Of a stretch of 31,100 nucleotides of DNA, positions 1 through 5,700 are shown one piece after another; within the stretch, counting starts at the first letter, position 1, and each line of letters opens with the position of its first letter. Under the pieces are notes generated by a model, which had not been told where the DNA came from, made no database searches, and saw nothing but the letters and a program-made list of their open reading frames with translations. Position numbers and translations under genes: made by a program. Source of the stretch: Kistimonas scapharcae (GTDB lineage Bacteria; Pseudomonadota; Gammaproteobacteria; Pseudomonadales; Endozoicomonadaceae); assembly GCF_039540975.1 (NCBI RefSeq), contig NZ_BAABFL010000064.1, forward strand, positions 1 to 31,100. Direction: 5' to 3'.

Positions 1-160
1 TTGCACTGAGATTCTTCAGGCGCGTAATCTCGTTTTCGAGGGTTTCTATCCGTGCCTGTTGTTGAATAACAAGCTCCTGAAGCCGAACAATCTGCTCCTG
101 CTGTTGAGCTATAAACTCAAGCAGGTTGGGCGACTGATCTTCAGGCGGTAGTGTGAACAT
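1..160 (-). CDS. IS66-family transposase, N-terminal fragment
   Basis: About 53 codons are visible from an ATG at 160-158 to the window edge. The peptide starts MFTLPPEDQSPN and continues as a glutamine- and leucine-rich amphipathic helix with regularly spaced L/I residues, followed by ENEITRLKN. This is the leucine-zipper-like N-terminal region of IS66 transposases (TnpC), which precedes the zinc-binding and DDE domains. Neither of those is in the window. The accessory genes tnpA and tnpB are not seen between this start and the presumed element end, so this may be a single-ORF IS66 variant. Family call is moderate because only the coiled-coil part is present. Confidence 0.55.
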   Translation of the reverse strand, partial: MFTLPPEDQSPNLLEFIAQQQEQIVRLQELVIQQQARIETLENEITRLKNLSA

Positions 161-221
161 GGGGATGAGCTTAGGCGGCAGAACGTAAAATCGCCTTATG
201 TACCGGTTTTTGAGTACTTAC
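1..221 (-). mobile_element. Left end of an IS66-type insertion sequence (continues past window edge)
   Basis: Read on the minus strand, the element appears to begin at position 221 with GTAAGTACTC; IS66-family ends typically start with GTAA. A transposase-like reading frame starts 61 bp further in and runs off the window at base 1. IS66 elements usually make an 8-bp target duplication; the candidate outside base run is 222-229, but the other end is not visible, so this cannot be tested here. The insertion lies inside a small gene (171-341). The boundary is inferred from the motif and from where the interrupted frame loses sense. Confidence 0.5.
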
Positions 222-341
222 CGTTGATCCATAGCTGTATTCCCACTCCCTCCAATAGGAGTCACTTTTTGTTTTTACCTGCTTTCGCTGCTCTGAAATT
301 GTGAATGTGATAGTGACGTCATCAATGGTTACAGCATTCAT
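171..341 (-). pseudogene. C-terminal gene fragment interrupted by the IS66-type end
   Basis: A frame opens at ATG 341-339, overlapping the end of the upstream gene (322-651) by 20 bases, and reads to a TAA at 171-173. Its first 40 or so residues (NAVTIDDVTITFTISEQRKQ, later SYWREWEYSYGS) look like genuine protein. The last 15 or so codons lie inside the inferred IS end and look like filler. The fragment resembles the C-terminal part of proteins whose N-terminal SREELYxxVW domain is encoded by 322-651. The two frames may therefore be one gene split by a frameshift near 341 and then truncated by the insertion. A pair of overlapping genes is the alternative. Confidence 0.4.
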
Positions 342-651
342 GCGCTGATTGCTTTTCGCTGGTATTTGTATAGGCCACTTTCGGTCTTTGAAATAGCGCA
401 GGAGGCTGTGTGATCACCTCCTGAATATTCCCCTCCAGAAGGGAAATGGTGAAATCCTTTCCTAATTCTACGAGGGTCCAATAACCTGGCGGAGGCAGGG
501 GGATATCTGCTGATTTAGCAACTTCTGTAATGATGGATGCAGGAAGCTCCCATTCTTCTGCCAGGGCCTTTCTCGTTTTTGACCAAAGGGCGCGGTATAG
601 CTCTGAGCGTGTCATGCTTTGCGACATAGTACCCTCAACTAGTACATTCAT
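322..651 (-). CDS. Hypothetical protein with SREELYxxVW/PPxGYW-type N-terminal domain
   Basis: This is a 109-residue protein; an internal ATG at 627 (MSQSMTRSELY) is an alternative start. The stretch RSELYRALWSKTRKALAEEW, followed by SADIPLPPPGYWTLVELGK, matches a widespread uncharacterised domain. Its members read roughly S-R-E-E-L-Y-x-x-V-W-S...IPVPPRGYW-A-K-x-x-x-G-K and probably fold as a helix-turn-helix. Members are usually about 200-350 residues, so this copy is short and seems to continue in another frame (171-341). It is transcribed divergently from hipB and starts beside the hipB operator palindromes, so HipB may also control it. Its function is unknown. Confidence 0.55.
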   Translation of the reverse strand: MNVLVEGTMSQSMTRSELYRALWSKTRKALAEEWELPASIITEVAKSADIPLPPPGYWTLVELGKDFTISLLEGNIQEVITQPPALFQRPKVAYTNTSEKQSAHECCNH

Positions 652-654
652 TGA

Positions 655-725
655 ACTATATGGATATAATAGTGTCTATATATTTGATTATTGTCCATTT
701 ATAGATACTATTATATCTATATAGT
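655..725. promoter_or_regulatory. Twin-palindrome operator/promoter of hipBA, shared with the divergent gene
   Basis: Two 22-bp sites lie between the divergent genes. The right site (700-721) is a perfect TATAGATA-N6-TATCTATA palindrome. The left site (659-680) is an imperfect copy, TATGGATA-N6-TGTCTATA. Together they form one large inverted repeat: 655-680 against 700-725 matches at 24 of 26 positions. Centre-to-centre distance is about 41 bp, close to four helical turns. A TATAAT hexamer sits inside each site, on the plus strand at 665-670 and on the minus strand at 715-710, so protein bound here would cover both promoters. HipB proteins repress their own operons through repeated TATCC-N8-GGATA-type palindromes; the match in architecture is seen, HipB binding is inferred. 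Confidence 0.75.
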
Positions 726-743
726 GTTGAGTTTGGATGAGTG

Positions 744-1037
744 ATGGCTCTTCTCTCTTTGGTAACTGCGCCTGATATTCAACAGCGTTTGGCTGATTCG
801 GTCAGATTGTTGAGAAAAACTAAAAAGCTTTCCCGCAAGGCGCTCGCAGAAATGAGCACGGTTCCTGAGCCGACAATCAAAAAATTTGAGACGACAGGGC
901 AGATCTCCCTGCGGCAATTTCTTTTGTTGTGGCAGTCGGTTGCGGATCTTGGCTCTTTTGTTGATCTTGCGAAACAGGCAGAGGATAAATTAATACAATC
1001 CCAGCCTCGTTCAATCAATGATGTCCTCAGGAGTTGA
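744..1037 (+). CDS. hipB: HipB-like XRE-family antitoxin/repressor
   Basis: This 97-residue DNA-binding protein acts as antitoxin and autorepressor of the HipA kinase. Residues about 10-65 form an XRE helix-turn-helix: QRLADSVRLLRKTKKLSRKA, then LAEMSTVPEPTIKKFETTG with the recognition helix, then ISLRQFLLLWQSV. A GTG three bases upstream (741) is an alternative start. The gene ends three bases before the hipA ATG, so the two are translationally coupled, as in other hipBA operons. The twin palindrome at 655-725 lies immediately upstream and is the obvious autoregulatory site. The family assignment rests on the HTH plus the HipA neighbour. Confidence 0.8.
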   Translation: MALLSLVTAPDIQQRLADSVRLLRKTKKLSRKALAEMSTVPEPTIKKFETTGQISLRQFLLLWQSVADLGSFVDLAKQAEDKLIQSQPRSINDVLRS

Positions 1038-1039
1038 GC

Positions 1040-2311
1040 ATGAACAGAGCAAATGTTCGACACCTGCAGGTTTGGCGTCGTCTGTCTGATGGGGGCGATA
1101 CTCTGGTCGGTGAGTTGGCGCAGAACCAACAGGGGACGTTCTTTCAATATGATCCATCTTATCTTGAGTGCTGGCAGAGTCTTTCTCCCTTTAGCTTGCC
1201 ATTTGATAACAGTCTGACAAAGGCGCCTAAGACTCCCCATGGCGGTTTGCACGGGCTGTTTTCTGATTCCCTTCCAGATGGCTGGGGCATGCTACTGATG
1301 GATCGGGTCTTCCGGCAGCGGGGAATATCGCCTCACAGCATTACCCCAATGGATCGTCTGGCCTATATCGGCAGGCGCGGAACGGGGGCATTGCACTACA
1401 CCCCCGCTATGGATAGTGGAAGTGAAGAAGGCCTGACTGAGATGGCCACGCTAGGTGAACAGGCTGCTTTGGTTTTTGATGGACAGACGGATGAGGTACT
1501 CCAGGCGCTGGCCAATGCCGGTGGATCCGGTGGTGCCAGACCGAAGGCATTGATCTATTTTGACCCTGAAAATCCGGAGCAGGTATTCACTGCTGAGAAT
1601 GGGGCAAAAAGTCAGCCCTGGTTGGTTAAATTCACGTCTTCAAAGCTGGCCTTGGGGCATGATGAAGGGCTGTGTGAGGCGGCTTGGCTGGATATGGCCA
1701 CGCAGTGTGGTATTGATGTGCCGGAGCACAGGCTCTTCCCTCAGGAAAGTGGACATACCTGGTTGGCCGTAAAGCGATTTGATTGTGTAGAGGGGGTGTC
1801 TTCTGGTCGCAAGCATATGCAGACCTTGTGTGGTTTGCTTGATGCTGATTTTCGTCAGCCGTCCATGGATTATGAGGACCTCATTAAGGCCAGCCAGATA
1901 CTGTGCCAAAGCCCGGCAGTGGGTCGGGTGCAGTTCCTGAGGGCTATGTTTAACCTGTTTGCCGTTAATCAGGATGATCATACAAAAAACTGGTCGTTCC
2001 TGATGTCAGACTCCGGGCAATGGCAGCCGTCGCCAATGTACGATGTTACCTTCAGCCCGACCCCTTGCAATGAACACTCCATGGCATTTGGTGGGTATGG
2101 TTCCAAACCTCCGTTGAAAACGGTTCAGAAGCTGGCTTCCTATGCCAACTATGCATCGTGGAAGGAGGCTCAGAAGGATTTGCAGATGATTTGCGATGTG
2201 CTGGCAGGGTGGTCAGATCGCGGCAAAGAACTGGGAGTGAAAACTATGAGGATTAAAGAGATCAGTGCCCAGATCAATAGGGTATATGAGGAAAATAAAG
2301 GGCTGTTGTAG
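1040..2311 (+). CDS. hipA: HipA-family serine/threonine kinase toxin
   Basis: This is a full-length 423-residue HipA. HipA kinases phosphorylate glutamyl-tRNA synthetase (E. coli HipA) or other tRNA synthetases and trigger growth arrest; HipB neutralises them. The N-terminal subdomain (VWRRLSDGGDTLVGELAQN, then GLFSDSLPDGWG) is followed by the conserved loop GGSGGARPKA at about 161-170, the ATP-binding LVKFTSS segment and WLAVKRFD. The catalytic motif N-x-DDH-x-KN lies at 310-317, with the likely catalytic Asp at 312, and the metal-binding Asp of PMYDVTFSP is about 335. All key residues are present, so the kinase is probably active. ATG 1040 is preceded by CAGGAG and follows the hipB stop by two bases. 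Its particular substrate cannot be read from the sequence. Confidence 0.9.
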   Translation: MNRANVRHLQVWRRLSDGGDTLVGELAQNQQGTFFQYDPSYLECWQSLSPFSLPFDNSLTKAPKTPHGGLHGLFSDSLPDGWGMLLMDRVFRQRGISPHSITPMDRLAYIGRRGTGALHYTPAMDSGSEEGLTEMATLGEQAALVFDGQTDEVLQALANAGGSGGARPKALIYFDPENPEQVFTAENGAKSQPWLVKFTSSKLALGHDEGLCEAAWLDMATQCGIDVPEHRLFPQESGHTWLAVKRFDCVEGVSSGRKHMQTLCGLLDADFRQPSMDYEDLIKASQILCQSPAVGRVQFLRAMFNLFAVNQDDHTKNWSFLMSDSGQWQPSPMYDVTFSPTPCNEHSMAFGGYGSKPPLKTVQKLASYANYASWKEAQKDLQMICDVLAGWSDRGKELGVKTMRIKEISAQINRVYEENKGLL

Positions 2312-2351
2312 TTCGTATTTCAGTGTCGCTAAGATCAACTACCGGTGTTTA

Positions 2352-2376
2352 GGCGGTTAGGTATTCCGCCCTTTAT
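2352..2376 (+). terminator. Possible weak terminator after hipA
   Basis: GGCGG (2352-2356) and CCGCC (2366-2370) form a 5-bp stem with a 9-nt loop, followed by CTTTAT. It sits 40 bp behind the hipA stop. The stem is short and the T-tract poor, so this is a weak call. Further downstream CTGTCCGG (2384-2391) and CCGGACAG (2465-2472) are a second, widely spaced inverted repeat. Confidence 0.3.
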
Positions 2377-2525
2377 CTGTACACTGTCCGGGGATTTTTT
2401 CCGGTCCACACTGTTCTGTACAAATTCCGCAATATTCGTTAGTCGATTTTACTGCACACTGTTTCCGGACAGGGAAAAATATCGGTTGATGATTGCTTTG
2501 TAGAGACATTCCCGGCGAGGGTTGG

Positions 2526-2867
2526 ATGAATGAAACCATGAGAATAACCGACGAACATGCGGCCATTATTTGCCAGGTGCTGCAGCATTATTTTGGTGCA
2601 GATACAGAGGTCTGGCTTTTTGGTTCCAGGGCGTATGACATGCAGCGTGGGGGTGATATTGACCTTTATCTGGAAACCAGCTTGCAGGCCCCGGATGCAG
2701 TGATAGAGGCAAAACTACAAGCCCTGGTGGACATTAAGATAAAGATCGGCGACCAGAAGATAGATCTGGTCATTTACCGCCGGGGACGTGACAGGGAGGC
2801 TATTCACAACGAGGCTCGTAACACCGGTGTTCGACTGAGTGATAACAAGGTGGGACATAAGCAATGA
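2526..2867 (+). CDS. MNT-type nucleotidyltransferase (HEPN/MNT antitoxin family)
   Basis: This 113-residue protein has the minimal polymerase-beta nucleotidyltransferase fold. The catalytic signature G33-S34-R-A...G-D44-I-D46-L is intact, and the third acidic residue is in KIDLVIY (D80). In type VII toxin-antitoxin pairs such proteins (MntA) add AMP groups to a HEPN-domain RNase partner and inactivate it. I chose ATG 2526 because GGCGAGGG lies just upstream; an ATG at 2538 is possible. The stop overlaps the ATG of a following frame by ATGA coupling, the normal layout for such pairs, but that partner is broken (2864-3025). The gene is therefore probably an orphan antitoxin. Confidence 0.75.
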   Translation: MNETMRITDEHAAIICQVLQHYFGADTEVWLFGSRAYDMQRGGDIDLYLETSLQAPDAVIEAKLQALVDIKIKIGDQKIDLVIYRRGRDREAIHNEARNTGVRLSDNKVGHKQ

Positions 2868-3025
2868 ATGACCAATAGCCAACACAACACCTTGCCCATG
2901 TGACTGGTCGTAAATTGTGGATCTGCGATCGGCAAGCCATGCAGCTTGAATGGGTAATGTCTGAGGTGGAAAGGCTGTTTCCCCTGATGGCGAGTCAATT
3001 TGACATCTGGCACCGGCAGAAATGA
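2864..3025 (+). pseudogene. Broken partner of the MNT nucleotidyltransferase (HEPN-type remnant)
   Basis: An ATG at 2864 overlaps the MNT stop codon as ATGA, but codon 5 is TAG. Read past it in the same frame, the sequence is open for 48 more codons with a protein-like composition (HVTGRKLWICDRQAMQLEWV, MSEVERLFPLMASQF) to a TGA at 3023-3025. HEPN partners are usually about 130-150 residues, so this is both interrupted and shortened. The HEPN RNase signature R-x4-6-H is not seen. The identification rests on position, coupling and helical composition, so HEPN is an inference. The remainder, 3026-3194, shows nothing recognisable. Confidence 0.4.
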
Positions 3026-3194
3026 CCTGCTTCTACCAGTTTGCAACGCGCTTTAGCTGTTGGGGGAACATCGTTATAGCCAGCTTGAGCCCGGTAATGG
3101 CTCGGGGTTTTATGGGTTTTACTGTTGTCAATGCAACTGATTGACGCCGCGCTGTCCTGTGCAGGAGAGCAAGGATAGGCGCACGCAGTAGAGT

Positions 3195-3761
3195 CTACCG
3201 TGACACCAGCTCGCAATTTTTTGAAAGCAGGTTTTCTCCCCCTATATCGATGAGTGCAACGCCCTCCAGGGTGTTCTTGCCGAGCAGCAGGCGTTCCTTG
3301 AAGGGCGAGCGCCGGATCAGGCTGAACTCGGTGGGTAATGTCAGTGGTCCCAGTTGGATGGTGGCGCGAATGACCGGGCGTTTCTGGGGTTTTCCACTGT
3401 GGGTCTGGATCCAGGCATAGCGCACCAGCGGCTTGACCATCTTGATCATGACATCATGGTTCTCGTTAGTGTTCGGTACATTGAAGTAGACCCAGCGGCT
3501 GCCGTTGGTATGGGTTTTGACATCAATGTCGTGGGCGTCCATGGAGGAGATTGTTGAACCGGAGTCAATCAGGCTGGTCAGTCTGACCGAATGCTGATCC
3601 AGCCGGGTGACGGTTTCATGATTACCGAGAATATAGCGGTCGTCGTGGCGGCAGTTGCTGTAATCACTGTTGATCGCCCGGGCGGGTGTCACTGTCAGGG
3701 TAAACAGCAGCCACGCAACCGTGGCCGCTCGCTGACGATATCGTTCGGAAATAAACTGCAT
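3195..3761 (-). CDS. Secreted RimB/ATP-dependent zinc protease-like (retropepsin fold) protein
   Basis: This 188-residue protein has an N-terminal signal peptide (hydrophobic AATVAWLLFTLTVTPARA, cleavage after about residue 29). The mature part matches the DUF785/RimB-like family of pepsin-fold proteins: LIDSGSTISSMDAHDIDV corresponds to the family DTGAxTSSLxA active-site loop, followed by WVYFNV, a KRPVIRATIQLG strand and a closing LLLGKNTLEGVALIDIG. The catalytic Asp is present, but the usual DTGA is DSGS here. Members act on peptides or on peptide-like bonds, and the function of secreted versions is largely unknown. A GGGAAG ribosome binding site precedes ATG 3761. It is divergent from the polysaccharide genes at 3975. 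Confidence 0.75.
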   Translation of the reverse strand: MQFISERYRQRAATVAWLLFTLTVTPARAINSDYSNCRHDDRYILGNHETVTRLDQHSVRLTSLIDSGSTISSMDAHDIDVKTHTNGSRWVYFNVPNTNENHDVMIKMVKPLVRYAWIQTHSGKPQKRPVIRATIQLGPLTLPTEFSLIRRSPFKERLLLGKNTLEGVALIDIGGENLLSKNCELVSR

Positions 3762-3915
3762 GATTAACTTCCCTGTGAACGTACTGCATCTTCAACGTCT
3801 CTATAAGTTTTAGCTCAGCGAGCGCCCTGGATTTCCCTTCCCCTCACATCATTTTTGCGGAGTGTTGTTTTTCTGACAGCATTGTTCGCTCTGTCTTTTT
3901 GCTGTTTCGCTTTAC

Positions 3916-3954
3916 GTCAGGAACCGGTAATCTTCGCTACCGGTTTTTCCTGAC
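3916..3954. terminator. Strong hairpin in the leader of the CpsB-type gene
   Basis: The arms GTCAGGAA-CCGGTA and TACCGG-TTTTTCCTGAC pair around an 8-nt loop, with the T-run lying inside the right arm. The core AACCGGTA/TACCGGTT stem followed by TTTCC looks like an intrinsic terminator on the plus strand. It ends only 20 bases before the ATG at 3975, so it is either a terminator for something upstream or an attenuator in the leader of the next gene. Confidence 0.55.
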
Positions 3955-3974
3955 TGAAGGCTGCTGTTCCCTCC

Positions 3975-4709
3975 ATGATCGATATCCATAACCATATCAT
4001 TCCCGGCATTGATGACGGGGCTGCCGAAATGGCCGACGCCCTGGACCTCCTTCGCCTGGCGGTTGCTGACGGCATCACGCAGGTGGTGTGCACCCCCCAT
4101 ATGCATGCCGGGCGCTATGACAACGATATCGATACCATCCGTCCCGCCTTTGCCGCCCTGCAACAGGCTGCCAGCCAGGCGTCGATTCCGCTGCGGCTGG
4201 CCATGGCGGCTGAAGTGCGGGTCAGCGATGAATTCATGGTACAGCTGCGTCGGGGCAGGGTGCCCCTGGTTGGGCAGTGGCAAGGCAGTGACAGTGTGCT
4301 GCTGGAAATGCCGCACCAGCAGGTTCCGGTGGGGCTGGATAACCTTCTGGCGTGGCTGCAGCGCCAGAATGTCCGCCCGGTCATTGCGCACCCTGAGCGT
4401 AACAAGGAGCTGATGCGCTACCCGGAGCGAAGCTTGAAGCTGGTTGAGCGCGGTGCGTTATTCCAGCTGACAGCAGGCTCCGTTGCGGGGCACTTCGGCG
4501 GACAGGCACAAGATACCGCCCGCTGGCTGCTGGATCGTGAGCTGGTGCAGTTTGTCGCATCCGATGCCCACCATGCTGTCAGGCGACCACCGGCCATGAA
4601 AGCGGCCGCCGATACGTTGCAGGAGTGGTATGGGGTCGGTGTCAGGGATCTGCTGACCGATACACTTCCGCGGCAATTGACCGAATCCCTGTTTGGAGCA
4701 GAGGTATGA
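3975..4709 (+). CDS. CpsB/CapC-family (PHP-fold) tyrosine-protein phosphatase
   Basis: This is a 244-residue manganese-dependent protein-tyrosine phosphatase of the PHP family (CpsB, Wzb-independent type, YwqE-like). It removes phosphate from the tyrosine-rich tail of capsule and exopolysaccharide co-polymerase kinases. Metal ligands visible are H5 and H7 in DIHNH, H42 in CTPHMH, the Glu of AAEVRVS near residue 105, the His of VIAHPERN, and the D-x-H of ASDAHH near residue 197. There is no clear Shine-Dalgarno sequence; the nearest is GAAGG 14 bases upstream. The stop overlaps the next start (ATGA). No tyrosine kinase, glycosyltransferase or flippase is near, so the pair has been separated from its pathway. 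Confidence 0.85.
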   Translation: MIDIHNHIIPGIDDGAAEMADALDLLRLAVADGITQVVCTPHMHAGRYDNDIDTIRPAFAALQQAASQASIPLRLAMAAEVRVSDEFMVQLRRGRVPLVGQWQGSDSVLLEMPHQQVPVGLDNLLAWLQRQNVRPVIAHPERNKELMRYPERSLKLVERGALFQLTAGSVAGHFGGQAQDTARWLLDRELVQFVASDAHHAVRRPPAMKAAADTLQEWYGVGVRDLLTDTLPRQLTESLFGAEV

Positions 4710-5398
4710 AAGCTTTCTCAAACATCCGGTTTCGCATGCTGATCGTTGTGGTGGCTGGGTTGACCCTGCTCGGCTTTGCCGCCAATGAGGCCAGAAAGCT
4801 GGTACAGGCCGGCGCGTACAATAACCAGACAGAAGCCTACCTGGATTTCTGGCGGGAGAAGCAGGCGAAGCAACCTGATGAATTCTCGCTGCGCTCAAAG
4901 GATTACGAGGTTGCCCTGAATGGTGCAAGGCGGGCAATAGAATTACTGCCTGATGCGCCGGAACAGTGGGTGCTGAAAGCCCGTGTGCTGGACTGGGGGC
5001 AGCAGTATGGCCTGATGGATACAACAGACGGCAAGACCCCGCTGCTCGGTGCCTGGCGGGACGCCATCGCACTCCGCCCTGCGTGGCCTTATGCCTGGTC
5101 TGACTATGCCATGGCCATGGCGCAGCAGTCACAGATCAATCAGGATTTTGAAAAGGCACTTCTGGAGGCGGACCGGCTCGGCCCCTGGGAGGAGCGTGTG
5201 CTGGAAAACAGTGCCACGCTGGGCCTGCATTACCCTAACTGGCTCAGCGAAAATACACAGGAAACCCTCAATCACAGTCTGCAGCGGTTGGCCGAACGTT
5301 ACCCACACAAGGCGCTGGCCATTTCACGTCGCTATGGTCAGGAAGGCCGGTTATGCCAATGGCTGGCGCATCCGGAACGGGTGCGGGAATGTCAGTGA
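4706..5398 (+). CDS. VpsP-family polysaccharide biosynthesis protein
   Basis: This 230-residue protein has one N-terminal membrane helix (MLIVVVAGLTLLGFAA) and a periplasmic helical-repeat body. The paired segments NGARRAIELLPDAPEQWVLK and AWRDAIALRPAWPYAWSDYA are TPR-like, as in VpsP-family proteins of Vibrio-type exopolysaccharide loci. VpsP proteins are required for matrix polysaccharide synthesis, but their biochemical role is not established. The start ATG 4706 overlaps the upstream stop by ATGA and is preceded by TTTGGAGCAGAGG. Coupling with the CpsB-type phosphatase supports the exopolysaccharide link. The family name is by resemblance; a generic TPR protein remains possible. Confidence 0.6.
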   Translation: MKAFSNIRFRMLIVVVAGLTLLGFAANEARKLVQAGAYNNQTEAYLDFWREKQAKQPDEFSLRSKDYEVALNGARRAIELLPDAPEQWVLKARVLDWGQQYGLMDTTDGKTPLLGAWRDAIALRPAWPYAWSDYAMAMAQQSQINQDFEKALLEADRLGPWEERVLENSATLGLHYPNWLSENTQETLNHSLQRLAERYPHKALAISRRYGQEGRLCQWLAHPERVRECQ

Positions 5399-5700
5399 TG
5401 AACTAGCGGCTGGTTCCTTGTATTTGCGACGTTGTATGAATGGAAGTATTGATCCAGCGAAGTGTCACAATAATGTCCGCTAAGTGGATCAATATGGACT
5501 CTCAGTGCAAATTGTAGTCGCTCGAAAGCAATTCATATGTTGCTTTTCGTGTGATTTAATACGATACCCTCAAAAAGCAACATATATATTTCTATTAGTG
5601 AAAAAGAAGCTGATATGTTTCCTAAGTGCAAATCCCTGGCATCAGTGATCACATCTATCTTGCTGAATTATGTTAGGGCCGACAGGCGGCCCCGGCATCA
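5399..5700. other. Non-coding stretch with a perfect 13-bp inverted repeat
   Basis: No convincing gene is seen. ATATGTTGCTTTT (5535-5547) is repeated inverted as AAAAGCAACATAT (5573-5585), with 25 nt between. A second hairpin, GGGCCG-acagg-CGGCCC, lies at about 5676-5692, just behind the helicase stop, without a T-tract. The 9-mer GGCATCAGT occurs twice, near 5639 and again next to the ambiguous base at 5703. The whole stretch is AT-rich compared with its flanks. Confidence 0.5.

Noticed and set aside
530..724. Plus-strand frame of 64 codons across the operator region
   Set aside because: It is antisense to the SREELY-domain gene and runs through the palindromes; no start signal.
2995..3216. 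Minus-strand frame of 73 codons between the MNT remnant and the protease-like gene
   Set aside because: Low-complexity, cysteine- and serine-scattered composition with no family resemblance; it overlaps the 3' end of the next gene.
3921..3948. Possible RfaH ops/JUMPstart element near the polysaccharide genes
   Set aside because: Only a partial GGTAGC match on the wrong strand; the hairpin explains the sequence better.
3912..4405. Long minus-strand frames opposite the CpsB-type gene
   Set aside because: Shadow frames of a high-G+C coding region; the plus-strand frame has the metal-binding motifs.
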